From: UBA8389 sp942493385
GTDB lineage: Bacteria > Bacteroidota > Bacteroidia > Bacteroidales > UBA1402
Length of the DNA: 64,000 nucleotides
Reading direction: 5' to 3'
Assembly (NCBI GenBank): GCA_942493385.1
Contig: OW818699.1
Coordinates: 2,790,001-2,854,000 of the forward strand
Notes under the pieces: model-generated
Seen by the model: only the letters and a program-made list of their open reading frames with translations
Told to the model about the DNA's origin: nothing
Database searches by the model: none
Part shown: piece after piece, positions 38,348-48,921 of the stretch
Numbering within the stretch: position 1 is the stretch's first letter
Layout of the letters: the number at the start of each line of letters is the position of its first letter
Made by a program: the position numbers and the translations under genes

Positions 38348-41300
38348 TTATTTCAAGATAATCCTGGCAACTTGTTTCCCAAAAGGTGTTAAAATACCGA
38401 TAAAATACACACCGGAAGACAATTTTCTTAAATCGATAGAGGTTTCGTTGAATCCCTCCTTATATTCCATCTCATTAGTATACAGAACTTTACCTGTAAC
38501 ATCCACAACAACAAGTTTCGCTTTTCCTAAACGGTCAGCACTGAAACGGATGTTGGTCAACCCTGTGGTATAACCGTATAGATTTGAAATTCCAAATTCA
38601 GATTTGGTAATCTTTTGGACGAAATTTGTACCATTCAAAAGGCCAAGCAATTGAAAGCAAGCGTTTTTGACAATGGAGATTGCATCGTTTGTCAGCAGCG
38701 CATAGGAGTTGCTGTTGATACCAATCTGAATGAACGGCTTTGTGAGGAGCGTCCCTCCTACCGAAGTGCCGGTGGGAATGGAGAGAATGCAAACCTGTGT
38801 CGCTTGTCCAGGAATGGCAGCCAGCGAAGTAATGGGTCCACCAATCACCGTTTTAAATTCCAACGGATCCATATAAGTCAAGCCTTTCAGGCTACCTACA
38901 TCGGACAACATCAGTACCTGATTGCCATCCAACCAGTTAACATCCTTAAAAAGCAAATTGCTTTTGTCTGAAACTGCAATTCTGGTATCCGTGGCACTCT
39001 GGTTGTACGCCGTTGTCGTGGCAGACCAGTTCCATGCACCTGTGGCAACTTTGTAACTGTGCACCTTCATCATAATCATGGGTTTGTCAAGTCCTTTCAA
39101 TTCTGCAACTCCTGGATCGGTAGAATTGGCAACCTCACTGAAAACAACCAAGTCGTAGGTGCTGTAATCATTGCCTGCAACACCTGCATTCACTTCTGTA
39201 ACCGCAAAATTGGGATCACTACTCAAAGCCGGTAGAATTTTGACATCGTTCATATACGTTGCTGAAGTCGGATTCGTCACATAAGCGACTTTATATACCA
39301 ACGAACCGTATTTGAGGCGAATTTGTCCGGTAAGGCTTAACACTGCACCGCTGCCACCCACCGTAGAAACCTCATAATCGCCCGATGAGGTCGGCACTCC
39401 GCTGATAGTAACCGTTTTGGAAACAGAATCCAAGACTGCAGACAGTCCCTTTGGCAACGAAGCAACCTTTAGTCCAGTCGCACCACCTCCCCAGGTAAAT
39501 ATGGTTGAAACCATAGCAGAACCCCAACTGACGGTTTGAACCAACGATGTTCCGTTCAAAGTAGCCGGTGGCAAAGTGGTCAATGTCACTTTACACATTC
39601 GAGTTGCAGGCAAACCGGTTCCGCCAACCGTTATAATGGAAAACGTACCCGAAGCTGTTGGATTTCCACTGATAGTCACCTTTTTGTTCAATACATCCTT
39701 GCTTAGCGTCAAACCTGCTGGCAAATCGGTGACCGAAACATCCGTTGCAGTGCCACCCCAGGTAAAGATCACCGTCGAAATCGCATTGCCTTCATATACA
39801 ATCTGGTCGTCTGAGCCATTGATAGAAAGGATGGGGACCGTTGAGCAACTTGAAAAAACATCACCACTTGCTGTTACGACCAAGGTTGCTCCTGCCCCAC
39901 AGGTTCCATCACTAACCGCAGCAACCACTTGAGCCGATTGCATGGCGAGGTATTCATATTTCGGTACAGGAACGGTACCAAGGCTCGTTTTACCACCCAC
40001 ACAATCCACATACTTGATGGAAATATCGCCAGTTGCGATGTCAGCAATCGTACCGGGACATGCAAAAACACCGCCTTCCACCAAAATGGTAGAACCATTG
40101 GTTCCCGCCGTCAGACCAATCACACTACTGGTGTTCGGGCTGTTCCAATAACAATTCAGCATGTGCACTTCCGTATTTCTACCGCGAATCATTCTGGAGG
40201 ACACACCCGTTGCCCACCAGCAATTCTGCCAAGTAACGCTGTAGTGACCGTCGACAGGAAAATCCGAGTCTGATCCACCGATAAGGTTGGCAAAACGATG
40301 GTCGTCCGAGCCTCCTGAACCGCCTGCTACAGCAGGTTTCAAATAGGTGAATTTACACCAGGAAACCGTGATGCTGTCCGAGCTGTTGGTATTGTCGAAA
40401 CAATCGTCCACCCCGTCCTGAAACTCACAATGGTCCACCCAGAGCTTGTTGCAACCCTTGTTGGTCAACAAATCCCATCCGTCGCAATCGTAAGCGCCGG
40501 GGCCTTCAAAAATCAAGTTCTGGATAATGACATTTCTGGATCCTTCCGTCAAATGTAAGATACCAGAGCCAGCAGCAGTTTGGTCGAGATTCACCAACCT
40601 GGCACCAGGCAAGCCCAAAATAGTCTTATTGACCAATCCAACCGACATCCTTGAAGTAGCAATAGTTCCTGATACTAAAATGACTGATTTCGAGCCTGTC
40701 AAAGCAACTGAAAGTTCGGAAGCAGTCTTGACCAGCACCGTATTTTCGGCGGTCGGTGTTCCTCCACCCGTCGTTCCTTCACCATAACCAATCGGTTTGG
40801 AAAGTCTGGTAGAAACAGGCGTTGAAAAAGTCATCACTTCACCGTATACAGTGCTGACACTGTTGGTCGCAAAAGCACGTATATAATACAGCGTGTTTTC
40901 CGTTAAGCCAGTTATTATTCCCGAATAGGGTCCGGTTCCACTACCACAGAGGGTCTTCGCATCACTAATAGTCGGAGTGCCTGTCGTATTCCAGCATATC
41001 CCACGCTGCGTCAACGCATTGCCGTCACTAGTTACATTTCCTCCACCAACAGCTTTGTAGAAATAGATAGAGCTCACTGCCGAAGTCGATAAGGAAGGCG
41101 CATGAACCGTAACAGTTATAAACGAGTCCAGAGCACCATAACCTATACCTGCAGCATTTTCCGCATAAGCTCTGAAATAGTATTTCGTACCAGGCGTCAA
41201 TGGACTTAAAGTACTCAGAAAAGTAGTGTTGCTCAGCGTATCCGACGTTTTGCTGTTCGATGTGGTGGGCAATCCTGACGTACTCCAGCAAATACCTGCG

Positions 41301-42952
41301 TGCAATATCGGCGCACCACCCAGATCGGTAACCAGCCCACCACCAACGGCGTATTCTCCTTTTACAGAGCTAATTTTAGAAGTTTGAACAAATGGGATGG
41401 TGGCTGGCAGAGTGGTAAAAATCACCTCATTACCATATCCCGTTCCAGCTCTGCTGTAAGCGAACGATCGCAAGTGAATGGTCGTTCCTGCAGGAAAATC
41501 AAAAACCGTTCCGGAATAAACGCCCAAACCAGTACCCTCTATAGAAACCCTATTGTCTGCAATAATGGGTGTCGTCTCCGTACTCCAACAAAGCCCTTTT
41601 CCCAAAAGCGTTTTTGAACCGGCCGAAAGCACCTCTCCACCACAAACCGCTTGATTTTTACCAATTTCAGTGACGGCAGAAGTCGATAGCGATGGTACCA
41701 TTCCACTTGGAAACACGGAAACAGAGATGTTGTCAACATCCGCATCGCTACCGCTGTTGTTGGAAATCCGAATCCGATTGACACTTCCACTTTTAATTAC
41801 AACACTCATTTTCTGCCCCTTGATCGTAGTCAGGATGGGCAATGCCGTCCAACTGGTTCCACCGTTGATAGAAGTACTTACAGTAATGTCACGCTCTCCC
41901 CGACCTTCTGAAAACGTCAATTCCGTCACACCATCAACCAGCAAAGGCGTAGTCACATAACTGCCACTCTTCAACATCCGAAGGCAAGTAGCCGAACCGT
42001 CCGTTATGTAAAGTGGATTATTCGATTTATACGCGTTGTAATAGATCCAGGCACCCTGATTCGGAACATTGATAGTCACTGGACTAGTGGGTTGTACGTC
42101 TGGAAAATGCGTCAAATCGTTGAATGGCTGAATCCAATAGTTGACAGGAGCATCTGCCGCACGCGTCGTAAAGGAAACAACCGGTCCGTAACTAATACCT
42201 GAAGCCGTTGCAGCAAAGGCTTTGACATAATACACCGTTCCCATGGAAAGGTTGCTGAGCGTCGTTGAAAAAGCACCGGAAGTACCCGGAACAGACACTT
42301 TCATCGATGCCGTATCCGGATTTCCGTTTGTATCGTAGCAAAAACCCCTGCTTACTATCGCATTGCTTCCATCCGAAGTGATGGAACCGCTCACCAATGC
42401 TGAAGTCTGATTAATCTGTGTCGGTTGAGTGGTCGTGGTGGTCACACCAGAAACACCCGAAGGCGTAACCAACACATTATCAATATACAATCCACTGTTC
42501 GAATTCGATTGAAATCGGATGTACTTCACCCCGTATTTATTGATGATCACCGTCCGCTTGGTCCATGCAGCCGTAGCAGCTGCCGAATCGATGGTCGCGC
42601 TCCAAGTCAGTTTATCGGCAGAAGTTGATACCATGATGCTCCGGCTGCTCACTTTCGTGACATAATAGGTAAGCACACCAGCTCCATTGCTGAGAAAGGG
42701 CGTGATCAACGCATTCCCCTTGTTGGCGAAAACAAGGCTGTAAGTGCCCTCTTGAGCTGCAACTGCTGTTGTTTGGATGTTGCTTTTGGCTGTGGTCCAG
42801 GTACCTGTAGACGAGACAATGGCGTTGGCAGAACCGGGCGCGATGCTCCAAACGTTTTCCTCAAAACTTTCTGGTGCATACGTATATGCTTGTCCGAGAA
42901 CAGTACTCGAAAGTATCAGGCAGAACATCCCAATGGAAAGAGACTTTTTCAT
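38348..42952 (-). CDS. Giant secreted PL1 pectate lyase with FN3-like repeats and T9SS tail
   Basis: The 1534-residue protein has a signal peptide, an N-terminal beta-sandwich (about 25-165), then several FN3-like repeats of the form VTSDGNALTQRGICWNTTGTP...YYIRAFATNSVSTVYG (residues ~170-735). The PL1 beta-helix (about 740-1010) contains GCNKLWVDHCEFQDGVDD and the arginine-containing TGVSSRMIRGRNTEVHMLNC region typical of the family. Two Ig-like repeats (TVSWGSAMVSTIFTWGGGA) and a large tail follow. The last ~75 residues are a sorting domain (VVVDVTGKVLYTNE...LSSGVYFIGILTPFG). It should cleave polygalacturonate at the surface. Its start codon is embedded in a 19-bp palindrome. Confidence 0.85.
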   Translation of the reverse strand: MKKSLSIGMFCLILSSTVLGQAYTYAPESFEENVWSIAPGSANAIVSSTGTWTTAKSNIQTTAVAAQEGTYSLVFANKGNALITPFLSNGAGVLTYYVTKVSSRSIMVSTSADKLTWSATIDSAAATAAWTKRTVIINKYGVKYIRFQSNSNSGLYIDNVLVTPSGVSGVTTTTTQPTQINQTSALVSGSITSDGSNAIVSRGFCYDTNGNPDTASMKVSVPGTSGAFSTTLSNLSMGTVYYVKAFAATASGISYGPVVSFTTRAADAPVNYWIQPFNDLTHFPDVQPTSPVTINVPNQGAWIYYNAYKSNNPLYITDGSATCLRMLKSGSYVTTPLLVDGVTELTFSEGRGERDITVSTSINGGTSWTALPILTTIKGQKMSVVIKSGSVNRIRISNNSGSDADVDNISVSVFPSGMVPSLSTSAVTEIGKNQAVCGGEVLSAGSKTLLGKGLCWSTETTPIIADNRVSIEGTGLGVYSGTVFDFPAGTTIHLRSFAYSRAGTGYGNEVIFTTLPATIPFVQTSKISSVKGEYAVGGGLVTDLGGAPILHAGICWSTSGLPTTSNSKTSDTLSNTTFLSTLSPLTPGTKYYFRAYAENAAGIGYGALDSFITVTVHAPSLSTSAVSSIYFYKAVGGGNVTSDGNALTQRGICWNTTGTPTISDAKTLCGSGTGPYSGIITGLTENTLYYIRAFATNSVSTVYGEVMTFSTPVSTRLSKPIGYGEGTTGGGTPTAENTVLVKTASELSVALTGSKSVILVSGTIATSRMSVGLVNKTILGLPGARLVNLDQTAAGSGILHLTEGSRNVIIQNLIFEGPGAYDCDGWDLLTNKGCNKLWVDHCEFQDGVDDCFDNTNSSDSITVSWCKFTYLKPAVAGGSGGSDDHRFANLIGGSDSDFPVDGHYSVTWQNCWWATGVSSRMIRGRNTEVHMLNCYWNSPNTSSVIGLTAGTNGSTILVEGGVFACPGTIADIATGDISIKYVDCVGGKTSLGTVPVPKYEYLAMQSAQVVAAVSDGTCGAGATLVVTASGDVFSSCSTVPILSINGSDDQIVYEGNAISTVIFTWGGTATDVSVTDLPAGLTLSKDVLNKKVTISGNPTASGTFSIITVGGTGLPATRMCKVTLTTLPPATLNGTSLVQTVSWGSAMVSTIFTWGGGATGLKVASLPKGLSAVLDSVSKTVTISGVPTSSGDYEVSTVGGSGAVLSLTGQIRLKYGSLVYKVAYVTNPTSATYMNDVKILPALSSDPNFAVTEVNAGVAGNDYSTYDLVVFSEVANSTDPGVAELKGLDKPMIMMKVHSYKVATGAWNWSATTTAYNQSATDTRIAVSDKSNLLFKDVNWLDGNQVLMLSDVGSLKGLTYMDPLEFKTVIGGPITSLAAIPGQATQVCILSIPTGTSVGGTLLTKPFIQIGINSNSYALLTNDAISIVKNACFQLLGLLNGTNFVQKITKSEFGISNLYGYTTGLTNIRFSADRLGKAKLVVVDVTGKVLYTNEMEYKEGFNETSIDLRKLSSGVYFIGILTPFGKQVARIILK

Positions 42953-42976
42953 GGTAAAATGATTTTACCAAAAATA
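42952..42976 (-). promoter_or_regulatory. Palindrome and -7 box at the start of the PL1 gene
   Basis: TGGTAAAATGATTTTACCA (42952-42970) is a perfect 9+1+9 inverted repeat ending on the A of the start codon. The minus strand has TATTTTTG (42969-42976), a consensus -7 box adjoining the palindrome, so transcription would begin near its centre. This layout fits an operator, but it could also be a coincidence of A/T-rich leader sequence. Confidence 0.45.
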
Positions 42977-43047
42977 CGACTTCCAAACCATTCAGTTGTA
43001 AGAAAAATCACTAATAATAAAGGGGTGTTTGAGGAAATTGGCAAGTG

Positions 43048-43998
43048 TCAATTTTTTTCCAAGGCCTTGATTTTCTCAGCATGGAGAATCTTTGCTGCCT
43101 CCACATCAGCTCTGGACTTGCTTCGCGTTACAATGTATACTCCCAAGAAAACAAGTGCCGTGGCAAGACCCTTTGGAACCGTAATCGAATCCGTACCCGC
43201 TACCACCGCCACGATAAAGGTGACAATGGGCAACACATAATTGTACATTGACTGCGTAGTCGGCCGCAACCGCTTCTGGCCAATGGGCAGAATCAGATAC
43301 GGTATGATGGTGGCAAAGACCAATGCGAATGCCAGTGAAAGTCCATTGTTCAGAGTCATCCCAATAAGGTCAACCGCTTTTAAATCGTTAAAGCTGAATG
43401 GAATGACGACCACTCCTGCAAACAAGAACAGCCACTTCATCACCGTCACAGCCGAATACTTCTGCGTAATGGGTTTTGTAACCACCAGAAACCAGGAAAA
43501 AGAAATGGCGCTGCCAAAGCAGAGCAGATCACCGATCAAGTTGCCTCCTTGACCAGACCCCTGACCGGAGGACATGATCAGATAGACGGCACCAGTACCA
43601 CCGACTAGAACGCCCAACATCTTGAGGAATGAAATCGGCTCTTTAAGAATTAATGCCGAAATAAACATCGTCACCATGGGCAAGGTCGTCGAGATGACAG
43701 AGGCATTGACTGAAGACGTTCTGGAAAGTCCCTCCAAAAAAAGCGTCTGATTCAACATCAAACCAAAAACCGCCGCCCCCATCAAGATCAACAGGTCTTT
43801 TTTTTCCACTTTTTCCGGTTTTAGAAAAAGGCTCATAGCCCAAAAAGCCGAAGCCCCTGCCAAATACCGTAAGGCACTCAAGCCCCAAGGGCTCACGACC
43901 CCATCCATTAAATTCTTGGAAACCACCATATTGAGTCCAAAAAAGACGTTGGCGGCCAGCAAAGCCAAATGGCCCGGATATTTCTTGCTTGAATTCAT
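43048..43998 (-). CDS. EamA/DMT-family permease (copy 2)
   Basis: The 316-residue inner-membrane protein has two EamA repeats (HLALLAANVFFGLNMVVSK; ALILKEPISFLKMLG) and ten predicted helices. The alignment by eye with the EamA gene at 29150 shows many identical stretches (ISTTLPM, MWLF-type and VTRSKSRADVEA). It has its own TACTTTTG -7 box at 44022-44029 on the complement. The C-terminus is a charged tail (HAEKIKALEKN). The substrate is unknown. Confidence 0.9.
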   Translation of the reverse strand: MNSSKKYPGHLALLAANVFFGLNMVVSKNLMDGVVSPWGLSALRYLAGASAFWAMSLFLKPEKVEKKDLLILMGAAVFGLMLNQTLFLEGLSRTSSVNASVISTTLPMVTMFISALILKEPISFLKMLGVLVGGTGAVYLIMSSGQGSGQGGNLIGDLLCFGSAISFSWFLVVTKPITQKYSAVTVMKWLFLFAGVVVIPFSFNDLKAVDLIGMTLNNGLSLAFALVFATIIPYLILPIGQKRLRPTTQSMYNYVLPIVTFIVAVVAGTDSITVPKGLATALVFLGVYIVTRSKSRADVEAAKILHAEKIKALEKN

Positions 43999-44021
43999 CC
44001 TGTTTTATTGAGAACCAGCTG

Positions 44022-44029
44022 CAAAAGTA
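44022..44029 (-). promoter_or_regulatory. Candidate -7 box of EamA copy 2
   Basis: The minus strand reads TACTTTTG, an exact TAnnTTTG match, about 24 nt before the start codon. A TTG about 16 nt upstream could serve as a weak -33. Confidence 0.45.
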
Positions 44030-44116
44030 CGCAAGAAAATGCGGCCAACATCTGTCTTCAGTCTAATAAAATGCATCTATAATCTTGAACGATTGATAGA
44101 CTGCATCAATATTTGA

Positions 44117-47100
44117 TCAGTTTTCTTTAATTAATTTGTGCACAAAATGCCCTTCTGGAGTCTTGATCCGAAGCAAATAAATCCCTTCCGGCAATCCTTG
44201 GGCAGAAATTTGGTTTTCCCCGAATACGTTACCTGTCCGTTTCACCTTTCCGTTCAAATCGGTCACCATATACTCTGCATATCCATTCAAGCCACGAATG
44301 TTGAAATCCTTTCTGACCGGATTCGGAGAAACAGTAAGTTTTCCGGAAAGTTCCATCGATACCACCGTTCCTTGTTCAACAATATTGACGAAATCTTTCC
44401 ATTCCACAGACGAAGCGTAAAGCGCTTTCGAACCAACCGGAACAAACAACGTACAACTATTTTTATCTAAATTACAGAATACATTGTAATTAATGGATGC
44501 CGTCAAATCCACAGGTTGGGCAGGAAGGGCATAAATGGAGGTCAATTTCAAACAAAACTCAAAGGCGCCACTTTCCAATATTGTCACTTTGGATGGGATC
44601 GTAATGCTGGTTAGTGAAGAACAATTGCCGAAGGCGCTCTCCCTGATGGTGGTGACTGATTCCGGAATGAAAACATCCGATAAGTTCCAACACGTTCCAA
44701 AAACGTTTTTCTCCAAGGTTTTGAGTGCAGACGGAAGTACGACTTTCTTTAATTTCGGACAACCGTAAAATGCTTGAGGGCCAATATACGTGACCGATCT
44801 TGGGAATACAACGGAAGATAATCTAGGTGATTCAGAAAAGGCACTTGCTCCAATGGTTTGAAGGGTATTTGGAAGATTCAAACTCACCATGATGCAATTG
44901 GAAAATGCAGATTGACCGATGGTTACAAGGGATGACCCAAAATTCACACTATCCAAAGCCGTACAATTATAAAATGCTTCAGCACCGATGGACGAAACCT
45001 TATTGGGAAGTACGATGGATGATAATCCAACAGCCGATCTGAATGCGCCAGTCCCTATGGTAACAAGGTTCTCCGGCAATCGGATTATGGACAATGTTCC
45101 ATTTGATTTTCCAGTATAGTTAATGGAAAAGGATTCAGGTGGAATAGCGTTCGATAAATAATAGGAATATCCGATTGTACCAAAATCTCCCAAATAAGAT
45201 TTTATGGTGACTGCGCTCATATCAATCAAAACCAACTGCGGCATGCTGTCACGCAATATCCTGAAATCCCTTGCATCCATCTCCCCTTTAAGGATAAGGT
45301 TTGAAACTGAATGGACTTCACCCTTGGTTAAACTGGAATATAAGCCGTTGGGTGTTACCAAGACGGTTTTTTCCGCACCATATTCCACAACCGACACTTC
45401 CAGATTTGGGATGGTGGAATCGGCCGAAACAACCGTGACCAATGCACTTCGAACGGCATAGGTGGGGTTCTTCTGAGCCGAAATGGTAATCCATGAATCA
45501 CCGTCACCCGAAGTCTGGCTGAAACTTAACCAGGGTTGATTGCAGGTTAGTGTCCATTTTTGGTTGGAGGACAATTCAATTGATTTTTGACCTCCTGAAA
45601 CCAATCTGATGTTCTCTTCCGAAAACGACAAACCCTTGCCCTCAACGATGTTGACGAACTGAGACCAGTAATAGTCCGATTCATAGGCTGCTTTGGAGCC
45701 TTTTGGTACATACAGGACACATTTTGAATAATTCAGTCCTTGGAAGATAGAAGTTGAATTTAGCAGAAGTGGCGTTTTCGTATAAACGTAAACGGCTTTG
45801 AGATTACGGCTGTAAAATGCATAAGACCCAATGGATTTGATCGATTGAGGAATGGACAACGATTCAAACGAACAATAATCAAATGCATCCTCACCAATTG
45901 TCTTCAAGTTACCGGGAAGGTTCACCCGCTTTATTCTGTAACAATTATAAAATGCCGATTCACCTATGGACTGAAGATTTTCCCCAAAAGTCACGTTCGT
46001 TAGCGCTGTACAATCCAAGAATGCATTATCATTGATGTTCGTTGCTGAATCCGGAAGGGTGATGTTTGTCAAACTAAGGCAATAGTGGCATACATAGTAC
46101 GGAAGGTTTGTTATGGAATTGCTGAACGTCAACTTCTTCATTGACGCACACCCCGAAAATGCCGAGTTACCCAATTTGGTGACCGATTCTGGAAGGATCA
46201 AACTATCCAATAGGGTACAACTCTGAAATGCGCTGAATTCGATGGAAGTGATGGAATGTGGTAGAATAATGGATTTCAATCTACTTGATTGAGAAACGTA
46301 TGGGTTGCTAAAAGCATGATGCGGTATCGTATTTTTCGGGTATGTTTCGTAACTATTATAGTCGCTTGTTCCATCCACTCCAGTATAAGCAGCAATCTCC
46401 GTTTGATACATGTCCAGCATCGTCAACTTTGGAAGTGAATCCCTGAGGATTCGAATATCACTGGCATCAATCGTTCCCTGAATGACCAGTTTATCTAAGT
46501 TCTTTCGTTCTCGAACCGTCAAAGCCGAATACAACCCACCTGCCGCTATGGTCACATATTTTATGGAAGATTCTTGGATGACATCGACATATTGTGTTTT
46601 TAGTCCAGGCGATTGAACGGTGACCCTGGCTGTTCGAATTTCGCTCAACGTATTGGCTTCAGCGACCAGTTCAATCGTGCTATCGCCAAAACCCGCAGAA
46701 GAACTAACATGCAGCCAGCTCTGATCGGAATGAACTGTCCAGTTCGAATTGGATGAAATCTTAAAAGCAGCTTTGGAACCGACCTTGTTCGACAAGGTCA
46801 ACATTTGCGTATCCAACTTTAATCCGGTAGAATTTTCCACCACTTTCTGGAACGAACTCCATGGCGTAGTCGCAGCATACTGTGATTTGGAACCATAGGG
46901 AATATGCAGCACACAATTGATGGTATCCACATTTAAAAAAGTCATATTGTCATTGGAGAATGCCAATGGAACCAACCAATTCAGATAGATGTTTTTGAGT
47001 CTGCTGCAATATCTAAAAGCCTCACCACCAATAGAAGTAACCGTTTCAGGCAGTTTTATGACAGAAAGTATGCTACAGCTGCCAAAAGAAGTATTGCCCA

Positions 47101-48721
47101 ATTTCGTCAACGAATTTCCCAAATTGACACTGTCTAGCACCACACAATAGGCAAAGGCATACGATCCCAACGTTTTGAGTGAATCCCCCATTGTTGCCAA
47201 CCTCAGATTGGAACAATTGCTGAACGCATTGTATCCGATCGATGCGACCGATTTGGATAGGTCGATGCTAGTCAAATTGGTGCAATAAGTGAACGCATAT
47301 TCCCCAATAGTCCGTACGTTTTTTTGAACTACAACATCCAAAAGCGCACTGCAGGATTGGAAGGCGCAATTGCCTATAGACGTTGCAGAAACAGGCAATA
47401 TGATGGTTTCCAAACTAGAATTTCCCTTATAGGTATTAGGATTGAAAAAGGCATATTGGGGAATTGTATTGACATCGTTGGAGCTGGTTCCATAAAAACC
47501 CGAATACTGTAAAATATTGACCGCGCTCAAATCCAGCGTCGACAACATCGGCATACTATCCCTTAATATTCTAAAATCCCTTGAATCGATTGTCCCAGTC
47601 AACACCAAATTGGATACACATCTTCGTTCCAAAGGCGTTAAATTGGAAAGTAATCCACCAGCAACAAGTTGAATTATTTTGGGTGTTGCAACCTGTTGAA
47701 CGGTTATGAATTTTGATTCAAGCCCGACAGAAGTCAGCATCAGGATGGCAGAACGTGTTGAATTCGATGCATTGGCTTCGGCAGTAAGTGTCAAAGTGTC
47801 ATTACCCAACTTGCCGGAACGAGCAATTTTAAGCCAATCTTGATCACAGCTGAAGGTCCATGAAACATTCGAAATGACCTTTATGGAAGCACTACTGTTT
47901 GCTCCGGCGGCAAGCTTGACATTCTTTTTGTAGGCATAATAACCAATGCTGTCCTCCACAATATTTGGAAACATATTCCATTGAACCGATTTTGCATAGT
48001 TGGCCATCGCTCCCATCGGAACATTCAACACACAGGTTTTTGTATCGATGTTCGTAAATGCAGATTGGAAGGATTCCAAATAAAGGGGTTCATCCCAGGT
48101 CACATAAATGGATTTCAAACCCGTGCAATACCCAAAACAAGAATAACCAAGCGATTGAATCGAAGTCCCGAATCTTAATTCCGATAAGGTCTTGCAATAA
48201 ACGAATGCCCCGTTGCCTATCGATTTCACTGAATTTGGAATTCGTACGGCCTTCAAACTGTCACAAAGAGAAAACGCCTGTTCTCCAATAGTTTCCAAAC
48301 TTTCCGGAAACTCTACAGTCTTTAAATACGTACCTGAAAAGGCATTTTTTTCAATTGATTTGAGAAATGCCGGCAATTTAATTTCGGACAGCGACCGTTT
48401 GTATTTAAAGGCTGTACTTGGAATAGCATCGGCTTGGTAAGTCGTTACAGTGGGAAGGGTTCCTAAGGTTCCAGCATACGATTTGACGGTGGATGCGCGT
48501 AAATCGAGACTGGCTAATTTAGGCAAACTGTCGCGCATGAATTTAAAATCCCTTGCATCCGTGGGACCCGACACAATCAAAAAAGTCAATAAGCCTCTCT
48601 CTTCTAATGGAATACAGGTGTTGAGCGAACCTGGAGCAGTCAACTCTAGGGTTTTGGTTAATTGTGCCTGCCCATTTAATGTGTTGATAATCAACAATAA
48701 ATTTAATAAAAGATGTTTCAT
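44117..48721 (-). CDS. Giant BspA-like LRR/BACON surface protein with T9SS tail (copy 2)
   Basis: The 1534-residue protein is the paralogue of the gene at 32367. It has a signal peptide (MKHLLLNLLLIINTLNGQAQ; start chosen for it), four header-LRR_5-closing modules, three BACON linkers (such as SNSNWTVHSDQSWLHV) and a C-terminal sorting domain (VSPNPVRKDFNIRGL...GIYLLRIKTPEG). Headers match the first protein closely (GTIDSRDFRILRDSMPML). A -7 box TAGTTTTG lies at 48821-48828 on the complement, giving a leader of about 95 nt. Another ATG at 48784 lacks a signal peptide. Adhesion to a polymer or a neighbouring cell surface is the most natural role. Confidence 0.9.
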   Translation of the reverse strand: MKHLLLNLLLIINTLNGQAQLTKTLELTAPGSLNTCIPLEERGLLTFLIVSGPTDARDFKFMRDSLPKLASLDLRASTVKSYAGTLGTLPTVTTYQADAIPSTAFKYKRSLSEIKLPAFLKSIEKNAFSGTYLKTVEFPESLETIGEQAFSLCDSLKAVRIPNSVKSIGNGAFVYCKTLSELRFGTSIQSLGYSCFGYCTGLKSIYVTWDEPLYLESFQSAFTNIDTKTCVLNVPMGAMANYAKSVQWNMFPNIVEDSIGYYAYKKNVKLAAGANSSASIKVISNVSWTFSCDQDWLKIARSGKLGNDTLTLTAEANASNSTRSAILMLTSVGLESKFITVQQVATPKIIQLVAGGLLSNLTPLERRCVSNLVLTGTIDSRDFRILRDSMPMLSTLDLSAVNILQYSGFYGTSSNDVNTIPQYAFFNPNTYKGNSSLETIILPVSATSIGNCAFQSCSALLDVVVQKNVRTIGEYAFTYCTNLTSIDLSKSVASIGYNAFSNCSNLRLATMGDSLKTLGSYAFAYCVVLDSVNLGNSLTKLGNTSFGSCSILSVIKLPETVTSIGGEAFRYCSRLKNIYLNWLVPLAFSNDNMTFLNVDTINCVLHIPYGSKSQYAATTPWSSFQKVVENSTGLKLDTQMLTLSNKVGSKAAFKISSNSNWTVHSDQSWLHVSSSAGFGDSTIELVAEANTLSEIRTARVTVQSPGLKTQYVDVIQESSIKYVTIAAGGLYSALTVRERKNLDKLVIQGTIDASDIRILRDSLPKLTMLDMYQTEIAAYTGVDGTSDYNSYETYPKNTIPHHAFSNPYVSQSSRLKSIILPHSITSIEFSAFQSCTLLDSLILPESVTKLGNSAFSGCASMKKLTFSNSITNLPYYVCHYCLSLTNITLPDSATNINDNAFLDCTALTNVTFGENLQSIGESAFYNCYRIKRVNLPGNLKTIGEDAFDYCSFESLSIPQSIKSIGSYAFYSRNLKAVYVYTKTPLLLNSTSIFQGLNYSKCVLYVPKGSKAAYESDYYWSQFVNIVEGKGLSFSEENIRLVSGGQKSIELSSNQKWTLTCNQPWLSFSQTSGDGDSWITISAQKNPTYAVRSALVTVVSADSTIPNLEVSVVEYGAEKTVLVTPNGLYSSLTKGEVHSVSNLILKGEMDARDFRILRDSMPQLVLIDMSAVTIKSYLGDFGTIGYSYYLSNAIPPESFSINYTGKSNGTLSIIRLPENLVTIGTGAFRSAVGLSSIVLPNKVSSIGAEAFYNCTALDSVNFGSSLVTIGQSAFSNCIMVSLNLPNTLQTIGASAFSESPRLSSVVFPRSVTYIGPQAFYGCPKLKKVVLPSALKTLEKNVFGTCWNLSDVFIPESVTTIRESAFGNCSSLTSITIPSKVTILESGAFEFCLKLTSIYALPAQPVDLTASINYNVFCNLDKNSCTLFVPVGSKALYASSVEWKDFVNIVEQGTVVSMELSGKLTVSPNPVRKDFNIRGLNGYAEYMVTDLNGKVKRTGNVFGENQISAQGLPEGIYLLRIKTPEGHFVHKLIKEN

Positions 48722-48921
48722 TCGACGTATTCGTATATCTATATGCAAAATCGCCAATGTCACTTTCTTCTTGGTTTCAACCACGTTTTCATGGTAATCG
48801 ATTTAGTATCTGACGCAAGGCAAAACTAGCACAAAAATCCATAAAAAATACATTTTAGCACAAGAATTAATTCATTTTATGACAATTTGGAGATTCCAAT
48901 CACACGCAACAACATAGAAAT

